From Liquidambar formosana (lineage: Eukaryota > Streptophyta > Magnoliopsida > Saxifragales > Altingiaceae), in NCBI GenBank assembly GCA_039720395.1, contig CM077832.1:19563850-19627849 (forward strand): a stretch of DNA of 64,000 nt, in the 5' to 3' direction. Below the pieces are notes generated by a model that was given only the letters and a program-made list of their open reading frames with translations, ran no database searches and had not been told where the DNA came from. The translations under genes were made by a program, and so were the position numbers. Each line of letters begins with the position of its first letter. Positions within the stretch are counted from its first letter, which is position 1. Shown one piece after another: positions 21,801-31,167 of the stretch.

Positions 21801-22222
21801 CCCCTTATTCTCTAGTTTATGGAATGGAGGCCGTGCCAGTTGAATTGGAAGTTCCTTCACTAAGAGTTACCGTGGAGAGCCAGATAACAGAAGTGGACTG
21901 GGTTAAGAGCCGCTATGATGAGTTAGCTTTGCTGGATGAAAGGCGTTTAAGGGCGCTGTATCATGTTCAGGGGTATCAACGGAGAGTTGCTAGAGCATTC
22001 AACAAGCATGTCAAAGATCAAGGTCTAAAGAAAGGGGATGTAGTGCTGAAAGAAATCAGAGCTCCAGTGTTTGATCCGCGGGGAAAATTCAAGCCAAGTT
22101 AGGGTGGGCCATACATTATCAAAGAGATATTGCCAGCAGGGGCTGTTCGCCTCATGGATTTAGATGGAATTGAGTTCGCTCGTCCAACTAATTTGGATCA
22201 ATTGAAGAAATATCATGTTTGA
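18866..22222 (+). pseudogene. pol: E3 pol (RT, RNase H, aRNH, integrase) with one premature stop
   Basis: The polyprotein copies RNA to DNA and integrates it. Residues ~110-300 are RT with catalytic YVDD at 253-256. A gypsy RNase H-like domain follows (YYLSKKMTDYEVKYNAIEKA). A second, archaeal-type RNase H starts near residue 545 (RVYFDGAANKKGYG, Asp 549; later NNIAEYE and VFGDSAL), the dual arrangement known in Tat elements. Integrase has an HHCC-type region (CHKC) and the acidic triad Asp 841, Asp 902, Glu 937. No chromodomain follows. A TAG at 22100-22102 (looks like TGG to TAG) cuts the last ~40 residues; the frame then runs on to TGA at 22220-22222. One codon is missing near 21835. Confidence 0.95.
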
Positions 22223-22223
22223 A

Positions 22224-22260
22224 GCCTGCTAGGTTGAAAACCCGTAAGGGCGGCCTAGGC
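22224..22260 (+). other. Putative structured RNA directly after pol
   Basis: An outer stem (GCC...TAGG with CCTAGGC, small bulge) encloses two hairpins: GGTT-GAA-AACC and CCC-GTAA-GGG. The second has a GNRA-type loop. In E4 (38017-38053) the second hairpin is CCT-GTAA-AGG, a C-G to U-A paired change. In E6 (61000-61036) it is as in E3. Its position 1-2 bases after the stop codon is constant. Function unknown. Confidence 0.55.
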
Positions 22261-22315
22261 AAAAGTTAAGGCATAAGAACTACGTAAGACCTGATTCTCC
22301 ATTCAAAAACAAAAA

Positions 22316-22346
<31 letters not shown>

Positions 22347-22443
22347 AAAAAAAAAAGAAGAAAAAAAACCATGGAGATACGTAGGCAACCCATAAAGTTA
22401 CCTTGGGTGCGGTCTAAATCAAACAAGAAAATCCCAAATTTGA

Positions 22444-22463
22444 TTTATTATTGGCAATTTATT
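22444..22463 (-). terminator. Two AATAAA signals for the antisense gene (E3)
   Basis: TTTATT on the plus strand at 22444-22449 and 22458-22463, that is AATAAA on the minus strand, about 90-105 bp downstream of the antisense stop codon. In E6 the first is altered and the second kept (61247-61252). Confidence 0.5.
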
Positions 22464-22551
22464 CAAAACTAAAATTGATTGACATAGCAATTCATTGGTA
22501 TTAAGTAAAAGAACTATAAATATGCCATAAATATCCTATTCTATTGAGTCT

Positions 22552-23838
22552 TCAGTTTTTCTTGGGCTTCTTTGCAGCTCGCTCTTCAGCTTTCTTCTCT
22601 TCTCTTGCATGTCTTCTTTTCTTCCTCAAGTCGTGTTCATAAGCTGTTGTCACTGCTTCCATAATATCTTCTCTGCAAGATCCAAGTTCGTTGTTCTTGA
22701 TAAGTCCAAAAATCCTTTCTCTTCGAGTAGTCTCTCTCTCACCTAAATTGCTTTTCAACCATTCCTTATACTCGAGGCTCATCATATACGGACCATCAGT
22801 ATTCGTAACTTGGGTTAGTATCAACTTGCTAGGCCATCGGTCCTTCGCCCAAGTCACTACAGAAAGACCCACGGGTACCACAGGATAGTCACCTTTCAAG
22901 GAAGTGGGTATGGTTTGCATGGCGCCCATCTGACGCAGAACCCTTGAAGGCCAATAGAAGGAAGTAGACCTCAGTCCTATGAGTCTCACCATGGCGCATC
23001 CAGAAGTCCGCAGAAGCACCTGGTCACTGCAGCCCCATATGAATACAAACCACTTGACACTCCTCCAAGAAAGGGTTTGGAAGTAACCTAGCCAATCTCT
23101 CAATAAAAATTGCCCAGGTAGTTCAATGCAGCGAAGGCAATAATGCTGGGGCTTGTATGGTGTAATGGCAACTGGTGACAAGAAATTCAGTCTTTCAAGC
23201 AACCACATCTGCAGTAGAATGGGGCTACCTCCTAAAGGAACCTTTGGGTCCTCATGAGTTTTATCCAAACCATTCAGGGTTTCAGCTAGCACCATGGGAA
23301 TCAAGTTATGGCCCTTGGCAATGAGAGGAATCAAGTCACAGATTTGAATGGGAACATGTGGAGTACCAGTGGAAATAAGAAAACGACCAATGAGGCAAAA
23401 GGCAAGAGCATGCTTAATAGGAAAGGTAAATTTCAGAATACCTTTACTATCACAAGCTAAAAAAGAGGTTGCCAATTTCATCAAGTCTACCATATGGTCC
23501 TTTACAAACGTAGAGGCATATTGTGAGTGAATCCCAAGTAGATTGGAGAAAGAAGTAAGAAAGCTTGGGCGAGGAGTAGGGAGAATGAAAGGACCTACCG
23601 TTGAAACTCCATACAATGCACAGAATTCCTCCATAGTTGGGCACAGTTCTTCATAGTTGAAGCGGAACACATGAACTTGAGGATCCCAAAAATATGTAGC
23701 AGCAGTCAAGAGGTTCGTTTCAAGCCTCACATGCCTCAAGGAGAGCAATAGATCCAAGCCAAAGCACTTGAACTCAGATTTTGCTTCAGCACTCATAACT
23801 CTCAAAAACCCTCCTAAAAATTTGTCTAGAGCCTCCAT
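22552..23838 (-). CDS. Intact antisense ORF of E3, plant-mobile-domain-like protein
   Basis: 428 residues, starting MEALDKFLGGFLRVMSAEAK. The block YFWDPQVHVFRFNYEELCPT followed by MEEFCALYGV resembles, from memory, the plant mobile domain / DUF7745-type proteins found in plant transposons and some host genes. That assignment needs a profile search. The C-terminus is very basic (KKRRHAREEKKAEER, AAKKPKK) and could be a nuclear signal. No membrane segment or signal peptide is obvious. It runs opposite to gag-pol and converges on pol. A minus-strand TATA-like box lies ~32-40 bp upstream and AATAAA signals downstream. Extra antisense ORFs are known in Tat-lineage elements; their function is not. 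The frame is open although the sense genes of E3 are broken. Confidence 0.85.
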   Translation of the reverse strand: MEALDKFLGGFLRVMSAEAKSEFKCFGLDLLLSLRHVRLETNLLTAATYFWDPQVHVFRFNYEELCPTMEEFCALYGVSTVGPFILPTPRPSFLTSFSNLLGIHSQYASTFVKDHMVDLMKLATSFLACDSKGILKFTFPIKHALAFCLIGRFLISTGTPHVPIQICDLIPLIAKGHNLIPMVLAETLNGLDKTHEDPKVPLGGSPILLQMWLLERLNFLSPVAITPYKPQHYCLRCIELPGQFLLRDWLGYFQTLSWRSVKWFVFIWGCSDQVLLRTSGCAMVRLIGLRSTSFYWPSRVLRQMGAMQTIPTSLKGDYPVVPVGLSVVTWAKDRWPSKLILTQVTNTDGPYMMSLEYKEWLKSNLGERETTRRERIFGLIKNNELGSCREDIMEAVTTAYEHDLRKKRRHAREEKKAEERAAKKPKKN

Positions 23839-24300
23839 AACTTCTAGGTTTAGGAACCTCTTGGATGTGTTTTTATAGGGAAAAGGTCACAAATCCAAGT
23901 TCAAATAGGAAAAAACCCATCAGAATAGGAAGTTTCCTATTCAAAGTGGGATTTCCGCTTCGGGCTCGGGTAACCACCCAGGCCTGGGCGGCTAGCCTCC
24001 CGAGGCCTGGTGGTCACCCAAGCCACTTTGTTTTGGCTTTCTCCCTCGCTTTGTCTCGCCTTGACGCGTGATCAAACCTCCTTCCAAATGAGATATTCAA
24101 CACTTTTTGAGCTTAAAATCAATCAAATTCCATCTTGAAATCAATTCCTTGAATTGATTTTATGTTCAAAAGGGTTGAATATATTTCCCCTGTGTCATGC
24201 CAACTCAAGTGACAATGTGTTAAGTCACTTTCCTCTTGCACCATGCCTGTTCAATCTTGATAAATTGATCATATATCCTCATTTCAAATCTTGATTTTTC
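23839..24300 (-). promoter_or_regulatory. Putative promoter region of the antisense gene (E3)
   Basis: On the minus strand TATAAAAA (23870-23877) lies 32-40 bp upstream of the ATG at 23838. Further up is a GC-rich imperfect hairpin (23963-24024). AT-rich sequence then leads to the tandem array. E6 has ~19 more bases between TATA and ATG (TATA at 62677-62684), which gives a more normal leader length. Promoter activity is inferred only. Confidence 0.5.
23963..24024. other. GC-rich imperfect hairpin upstream of the antisense gene (E3)
   Basis: GGCTCGGGTAACCACCCAGG on the left and a GGTGGTCACCCAAGCC right arm around GGCTAGCC. It shares the CTCGGGTRACCACCCA and GGCGGCTAGCC blocks with the hairpin in the E2 LTR promoter (7261-7340), in a region otherwise unrelated to that LTR. 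Confidence 0.75.
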
Positions 24301-25946
24301 ATCCTACTTGGTTGAATATATTCATCACTTGAATATATTTTTCCATTTCAAAAGTGTATTCACCCTTTGAATATGCTTCTCAGTTTCAAATTCTCATTTT
24401 CTATCATACTTGGTTGAATATATTCATCACTTGAATATATTCTTCCATTTCAAAAGCATGTTCACCCATTGAATATGCTTCCTAGTTTCAGATCCTCATT
24501 ATCACTTACTTGGTAAAATATATTCATCGCTTGGGTATATTTCTCCATTTCAATGGTATACTCATCACTCGGGTATACTTCTCAGATATTTTGTCACTTA
24601 CTTGGTTAAGTATATCCATCGCTTGGGTATACTTCTCCATTTCAATGGTATGTTCATCACTTGAACATACTTCTCAGATCATTTGTCACTTACTTGGTTA
24701 AGTATATCCACCACTTGGGTATATTTTTTCTATTTCAATGGTATACTCATCACTTGAGTATACTTCTCAGATATTTTGCCACTTACTTGGTTAAGTATAT
24801 CCATCGCTTGGGTATATTTCTCCATTTCAATAGTATGTTCATCACTTGAACATACTTCTCAGATTATTTGTCACTTACTTGGTTAAATATATTCATGACT
24901 AGAATATATTTCTCCATTTCAATGGTGTACTCATCACTTGAGTACACTTCTCAGATTATTCTCTATCTTACTTGCTTAAGTATATCCATCGCTTGGATAT
25001 ATTTCTCTATTTCAATGGTATATTTATCACTTAAACATACTTGTCACTTACTTGGTTAAGTATATCCATCACTTGGATATATTTCTCTATTTCAATGGTA
25101 TGTTTATCACTCAAACATACTTGTCACTTACTTGGTTAAGTATATTCGTGACTAGAATATATTTCTCCATTTCAATGGTGTACTCATCACTTGAGTACAC
25201 TTCTCAGATTATTCTTATCTTACTTGCTTAAATATATCCGTCGTTTGGATATATTTCTCCATTTCAATGGTATGCTCATCACTTGAGTGTACTTCTCAGC
25301 TTACTTGGTTAAATATATCCATCACTTGGATACATTTCTCCATTTCAAAAGTATGTTCATCACTTGAACGTACTTCTCAGTCTTTTTCAATCATTAAGTA
25401 TACTCATCACTTGAGTATATTTCTCAGCATCTTTTTCATCACTTGGTTAAATATGTTCGTGACCTGAATATATTTCTCCATTTCAAAAGTACACTCATCA
25501 CTTGAATACACCTCTCAGATTATTCTTATCCTACTTGGTTAAAGATATCCATCGCTTGGATATATTTCTCCATTTCAATGGTATGCTCACCACTTGAGTA
25601 TACTTCTCAGATTTCATTCTCAGATTACTTGGTTAAATATATTCGTGACCTGAATATATTTCTCCATTTCAGTGGTATACTCATCATTTGAGTATACTTC
25701 TCAGATTTTTTGTCACTCACTTGGTTAAATATATTCGTGACCTGAATATACTTCTCCATTTCCAAGGTACGTTCATCACTTGAACGTACTTCTCAGATCT
25801 CATTCTCATCACTTGGTTAAATATATTCGTGACTAGAATATATTTCTCCATTTCAAAAGTATGTTCATTCGTAGTGGCTTGAATATGCTTCTCTTGACAA
25901 TCATCAACCCCCAGTGGTTTAAGTATACTCATGACTTGAGTACACT
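24301..25946 (+). repeat. Tandem array of ~93-bp hairpin units (E3)
   Basis: Complete array between the antisense gene and the linker. The first units are more diverged (TTGAATATATTCATCACTTG), the middle units are near the 93-bp consensus and the last ones are degenerate. Second-hairpin arms include GTATGTTCA/TGAACATAC, GTATACTCA/TGAGTATAC and GTGTACTCA/TGAGTACAC. Unit order closely follows the E1 array, so the array was inherited from a common source rather than formed anew. Confidence 0.93.
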
Positions 25947-26083
25947 TCCTTATTTCAGTCTCAGGTTTTCAACCTCCCATCATTGTTGGTATCAGTGTGT
26001 GATTTCTCCGGGCTTTTTGGCCAAAAATGGGTTGTTCTTTATCATTGGTTCACAAGTGTAACTTGTTCGCCAATAAGGGCTTC
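25947..26083 (+). other. Linker between the array and the 3' LTR (E3)
   Basis: As in E1 (1603-1740), with one GAGGGG changed to AAGGG. The weak purine stretch before the LTR is even shorter here. No gene seen. Confidence 0.5.
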
Positions 26084-28867
26084 TGTCACACCCCATTTTT
26101 GCACCACCTTACTAGGGCTCATCATTTCATGCATGTTTTTGTTTTGTTTTTGAGTCTAGTCACTTGCATTAGTTTTCTAGAGTCACAAGGACAATGGATA
26201 TGAATTTTGGTTCAAATTGGAGTTGATCTTGAGGGATAATAAGAGCTTTTGTGACTTGAGGGGCATAATCGTCTTTTAAGTCCCAAACTTTTCATTTGAC
26301 CTTGGAATGATCTCCAAATTGTCAATTGGAGTTCATATGGATGCATAAGAGGTATTTTTAGTGTCAATTTGGTAAGTCAATGGCTCGGGATTAAAATGGC
26401 TCGATGTGGTTCAAGTTGGTTAATTGACCCTTCCTTGGGTTAGCTCTAATTGACTCACAATTACCAACCAAATCTTTTCAAATTGACTTTCATTAGTCAT
26501 CATTTTACCCTCAAAAGTGTTTCATGGAGTTCAATTTTGATATGGCCTGATGATGAGTTTAGTGTGGTTATTTACGGATTATCCTTGAAGAATTAGTGCG
26601 AATCACAGCATGAGATTTTTGGTTAAAATGAAAAGAAAATTATTTTATTAAATTAGCCATTTTTATCATGACACTAACACGTGTACGTATGTGATGAGTG
26701 TGTGTACGCACATACGATACATGTGCATGCGTGTTAGCGGTCAGTCTCCCAATTTTTATAAAAGACAATTTCCTTTTCCTATTCAGATTAGAAGTCTTTT
26801 ATCATTATAAAATACCTTTTGATTATTCTCCAAGGAAACCTAGTCCAGGAAGGAAAGGGAAACTCCAGATTTCAGCTATAAATACTCTCTTAATGTCTTT
26901 AAACAAGAGAGGAGAAGAGGGTTTGGAGGGAGTGAAATTCGTCATAATTCAGCAGCAGATTTTCTGAAAACCAGCAGTCGTATTTTAATCATAACTTTTT
27001 CATCCGAAGTCAGAATTTGATGAAATTGGTCTTGTTAGAAAGATAATGCAATTCTCTACAACTTTGTATTTCACAAGCTTTGTCCAAATCCAACGTTTTC
27101 ATACCCAAAAACGCGATTGAAGTTGCTGCTGCTGCAAAGTGACGAGAATCACTTTTTCTTTTCTCTTGTTCTCTTTTTGTTTTCTATTTCTTTTCAAAGT
27201 TGAGTGAGTTTTGATCTCTTTGCTGTGATACCACTTTGACAAAGAGGAGGATTCGTGTTGGTTTGATTCACTCTAAAGACCTGAGGAGCCACGAACAATT
27301 ACAAACACAAGGGGAGCCACTTCCTATGGTATTCTCCTTCTCTATTCAAGTTTAAACTAGGTTCTCATATGGGTTAGGCTTATTGCATGTTAAAGGTGAC
27401 TTTTTTATCATGTATTAACACTCTAGCTAGTTAATATACATGGAATATCTATTTTTTATCTACTGTTTAGCATGCTTTAGGGCTGTCCTTTAGGTTTTTA
27501 TTGCATAGTTATGATTCTTGTGCTCCTGCTTGTCCTTGTGCTAGGATTAGTGTCATTGCATGTTAGAGTTAGGATTTTCATCATGTTATATTGCTTTAGT
27601 TAGTTAATATGCATGATTTAATTTCTGTTTAGTTTGGTTTTAGCATGATTAAAGTATGTTTTGTATGTTTTTAAGCATATTTGTGAGTTTAGGGTTTTAG
27701 AGTCATTGTTTCGTGTTTGTTTTCATATAGCATGATAAAGTAGACTTTTTTATTTGGTTTTTCTTCGTGTTTGCTGTATATGTTTTTCATATGGAGTAAA
27801 CATGATAGTTTTGCATGCATGTTAGTATGTTTTAGGGTTTTTATGCATGATATGGTTCTAGGAATATGTTAGGACTTATTATTGTTCGCTGTTTTTGCTA
27901 TTGGCATGCTTAGTGGATGATTTTAGGTCATAATACTATTCTGTCCAGATTTGCATGTTAGTGTTTTTGCATGGTTTTGAGCACTTGTAAGGGTGCAAAT
28001 AGGTGTGGTATTTGTCCTATGGCAAATAGGGCTGCTTATGTCTGAAATGGCTAAATGCTTGGAGCTAATTGCGCTCAGGTAAGTGGGTGTGAAGGTGCCC
28101 CAATTCACCTTTCTTCTTAACTCATTCTCTTCTCCCTATTTAGGGTTAATTTTTAATATGATCCTATGGTTTAATTAGAGGTTTCCTTAACCAACAAAAT
28201 TCTGGTTTTTATTAAAGTTTCCATTTTGTGGATTTCTTTCCTAAAATCAAACTTTCTATCATATTCAACTCTTTTGATCAAATAAGGAAACCTAGGGTTT
28301 TTACCATAGGTTTGTATTAGGATTTAACCTTAGTTCTAATCGAACTACGTGGACTTTGATCCATGTATTTCGTTGCATGGTACGTAGGCGCTCTTCGTGA
28401 GGCTCAAGTCCGTTCTAGGATCCAAGCATCCTAGGTTTATTTTTGTTTTCTTTTCTTTTTTTTCTTTTTCTGTTTTTATGTGCTTATTATGCATGGATGG
28501 ATGAATGAAATATATGATATGCATGCAATTCTTGTGATGATATACTTGCTGATTTTTGTATGGGAAAGATCTTAATTTAGCCCAAATGAACTGAGAGACC
28601 GAAAGGGTGACATGGGTGCCTATAGGCTTTGCCTAGAACCTTCCCATGTCATAACTTAGCCTCCGAATCCCCGATTTCTTTGGTTTTCAAAAGATTGGTT
28701 TTTGCCTTTCCTTTTTTTATGGAGTCATTCAAATTGTTTTCTTAAAACAAACTATTTTTAGGGTTTTCCTTGTTTCCTTTAAAAAATAAGGTGGCGACTC
28801 CTTTCCTTTTTCTTTTTCAAACCCATTTTCTTTCAATCCCTTGTGAGCCCAATTTCCGGGGTTCACA
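26084..28867 (+). repeat. 3' LTR of E3 (type I)
   Basis: Same length as the 5' LTR (2784 bp), ending GGGGTTCACA, followed by the target duplication ACTTC. TATA box intact at 26877-26883; hairpin at 28609-28650. By eye about 18 substitutions against the 5' LTR. Confidence 0.96.
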
Positions 28868-28872
28868 ACTTC
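28868..28872 (+). repeat. Target-site duplication of E3, right copy (ACTTC)
   Basis: Identical to 11961-11965, directly after the 3' LTR. The E4 LTR resumes here. Confidence 0.95.
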
Positions 28873-29172
28873 AATTGGGCTTTATTTATGTCCTAAATAT
28901 GTTTAGAAAGATCGAATTTCGATTGGGAAAGCATTCGGTTCGACCTTGTGTACAAACCAAGCTTAGCGACGGTGAAGCACCATGGTTAACCACCTTTGTA
29001 AAACCCAACCATGCACCCATGGTTGAGGATTTTTGTCCCAAAATACTTAAAAATGTGTTCCCCTTCGAAACACGGTCGTTTTGGCTTTTATTTCGTCAAA
29101 ATCGGACTTAATTTGAAGATTTTAGGACTTCTGAAGCAAGTGGAAGTCAAAACCGGAGAAAAAATAGAGGAC

Positions 29173-29210
29173 CCTCGGGTAACCGTCCAGGCCTAGTTGG
29201 TCACCCGAGG
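29173..29210. other. GC-rich hairpin in the E4 LTR promoter
   Basis: CCTCGGGTAACC and GGTCACCCGAGG pair at 11 of 12 positions around a short GC-rich loop. It is a shorter form of the E2 hairpin at 7261-7340, in the equivalent place about 190 bp upstream of TATA. Confidence 0.75.
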
Positions 29211-29396
29211 AGTCCTTTTTCAAGTCAAACTCTGACTCTTCCTTCCCTCTTTTGACGGTTTCCTCCGCCAAAACAACTTATCTGAGCTTAGGAGTGTGTA
29301 GGTTTGAGTTGTTTGAGCACCAAGAGAGTCTCTAATAGCCCTAGGATCATTATTTAGTGAATTAATCCTAGCCATTGGTTTAGGGGGTCAGTTCTC

Positions 29397-29405
29397 TATA
29401 TAAAG
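29397..29405 (+). promoter_or_regulatory. TATA box of the E4 LTR
   Basis: TATATAAAG in the context CTCTATATAAAGGAC. Confidence 0.7.
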
Positions 29406-30411
29406 GACATGATATTCAGCACATAGGAGGATGTTAATGGCACTTTACACTTAGAGAGAGAGGGAGCTACGAGTTTGGAGAGCTAGAAGGACTTCAAGAG
29501 GAGGCTCTTCAACCCCAAGCAAGCAAGGAAACAAGAGGATTGAAGACAAGGAAGAGTCTACAAGAGGTACAATGCTTGTCCTATTGCAAATAGGGCTGCT
29601 ATGGTCTGAAATGGCTAATGTTTGGAGCTTGTGCGCTCAGGTAAGTAGGGTTTGAAGGTGCCCCAATTCACCTTTCTTTTTCTATCTTTTCTCTTCCGCC
29701 TCCTAGGGTTACTTCTTAATACAAGCTTATGGTAATTACCAAAGGTTTCCTTCAATAATAAATTCTGGTTTTTATCAATGTTTTCCTCTTGTGGAAGTTT
29801 TCCTGTTTTGGATTAAATCAATATGTTTTCAAATAAGGATGCCTAGGGTTTTTACCATAGGTTTGTATTAGGTTATAACCCTATTCTTTTCAAACTACGT
29901 GGACTTTGATCCATGTATTTCGCTGCATGGTACGTAGGCGCTCTTCGTGAGGCTCAAGTCCGTTCTAGGATCCAAGTATCCTAGGCTTTTTTCTTTTCTT
30001 TTCTTTTTTCTGTTTTGTTTTATTTGAGTGATTGTGCATGAGATGATTGGATGAAATATATGATATGCATGCTGCCTTGTGATGATATATGTTGATATTT
30101 GAGTGAAAAAGATCTTAAGTTAGTCCAATTAAATTAAGAGACCAACTCGGGCGATGTGGGTGCCTATGGGTTTTTGCCCAGAACCTTCCCACGTTGTAAC
30201 TTAGCCCCCGGATCCAATTTTCTAGTTTCAAAGACTTTGCTTTTCCTTTAATGGAGTCATGTGGTTTTGAAAATAAAACATTTTTGTGGTTTTCCTCTTT
30301 TCCCTAAAAATGAGGTGGCGACTCCTTTCTTGTTTGTTGTCTTTAAACCCCTTATATTTTTTGCCAAACCCTTGTGGGCTCCGCGCTTTCTTTTTTCGTG
30401 GGTTCACAGTT

Positions 30412-30429
30412 TGGCGACTCCACTGGGGA
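30412..30429 (+). other. Primer-binding site of E4
   Basis: TGGCGACTCCACTGGGGA, identical to that of E3 although the surrounding sequence is diverged. This supports its function. Confidence 0.85.
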
Positions 30430-31167
30430 TGTCGAGGGCTAGACTCATTTAATTTGATTGGGCTAAATTAATTTCTTATTGTTAATTAAAATCAATCACA
30501 TTGCATCTGCTTGATTGTGTGCTTTCATTTATTGCATTGTGTGCGCTACTGTTGCATGATCACTCGATTGTCCCTCGATGTATCCTTGCCAACTGATAGC
30601 CTAGTTCGACCTTGGTTTTCCTGATTCCATGTGTTGGGCGAAGCTATCAAACCTCTCTTGCCAAGTACCCTTGGGTATATCAAATGGATCAATCACGTAC
30701 TGCTGGACCCACGCAACATTCCTGATGTCACATGTGGTTAGGTATAAAGATTGGTACAAGCAAAGTTGAGGACCCTAGCCTACCCTCTTAAAAGAAAGAA
30801 TTGCACGTAATGGGCCTTCTAGGACACCGTTGGATCACCTATATGCACACACGTTGTTGTGATGATATGCTGCCGTGTTTGTGATGTGTTGCCATGCTTT
30901 GTTGATTGAGTGGGTAATTAAAGGAAACTTTACATCCTACATCCTTAATACGTACCCTTCCCCGTGACCCCTTGCAAGGGTGATTGGTTAAGAGAACTAA
31001 TTAAGGGTGTACGTTGTAAAGATTTTGAGATAATTATGGAAGCTTAGGATGGACCCTTAGGCTGAAAAACTGAGTATTTACCCTATGGTAGAGGGAGAGA
31101 CGTGCTGGCTTGGATCCGCAATCAACAAAGGCGCCTAGTCAGTGCTGATTCCATCACTGAGTCGGAT
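30430..31167 (+). other. Untranslated leader of E4
   Basis: 738 bp to the first gag ATG, recognisably homologous to the other leaders but with indels that break their ~80-codon ORFs. No gene seen. Confidence 0.65.

Larger units (their letters stand above)
22223..22551 (+). other. Post-pol region of E3: structured element, A/C tract, antisense poly(A) signals
   Basis: Right after the pol stop is a compact fold (22224-22260). A 65-bp A-rich tract with C interruptions follows (~22304-22368), then a conserved block GATACGTAGGCAACCC with a CCCA/TGGG stem. On the minus strand two AATAAA signals (22444-22449, 22458-22463) lie about 100 bp beyond the antisense ORF stop. Pol and the antisense gene are convergent and separated by this region. 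Confidence 0.7.
11966..28867 (+). mobile_element. E3: complete 16.9-kb Tat/Ogre-type retrotransposon
   Basis: Complete element with both LTRs and a 5-bp duplication. Order: LTR, PBS, leader, gag-pro, intron, pol, structured post-pol region, antisense gene, tandem array, linker, LTR. The two LTRs are each 2784 bp. By eye I found about 18 differences, roughly 0.6-0.7 percent, so insertion is recent on a plant time scale. It cannot be autonomous: gag-pro has two frameshifts, a stop and a replaced segment, pol has a stop, and the 5' TATA box is altered. Confidence 0.96.
28873..30408 (+). repeat. E4 5' LTR, second part (type II promoter)
   Basis: Continues the LTR from 11965 and ends GGGTTCACA before a PBS. 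The segment with GGAAAGCATTCGG and CACGGTCGTTTTGGC matches the E2 middle module. It has a TATA box (29397-29405), a 38-bp hairpin (29173-29210), the splice donor CAG|GTAAGT (GT at 29641) and the 3' hairpin with changed arms (30153-30195). Confidence 0.9.

Noticed and set aside
21900..22222. Chromodomain at the integrase C-terminus
   Set aside because: The C-terminus ends shortly after a GPYIIKEI-type motif with no aromatic cage pattern or extra domain. This fits the Tat lineage.
22304..22368. Poly(A) tail of a LINE or SINE insertion
   Set aside because: The A/C tract is at the same place in E3, E4 and E6, with no target duplication. It is part of the element.
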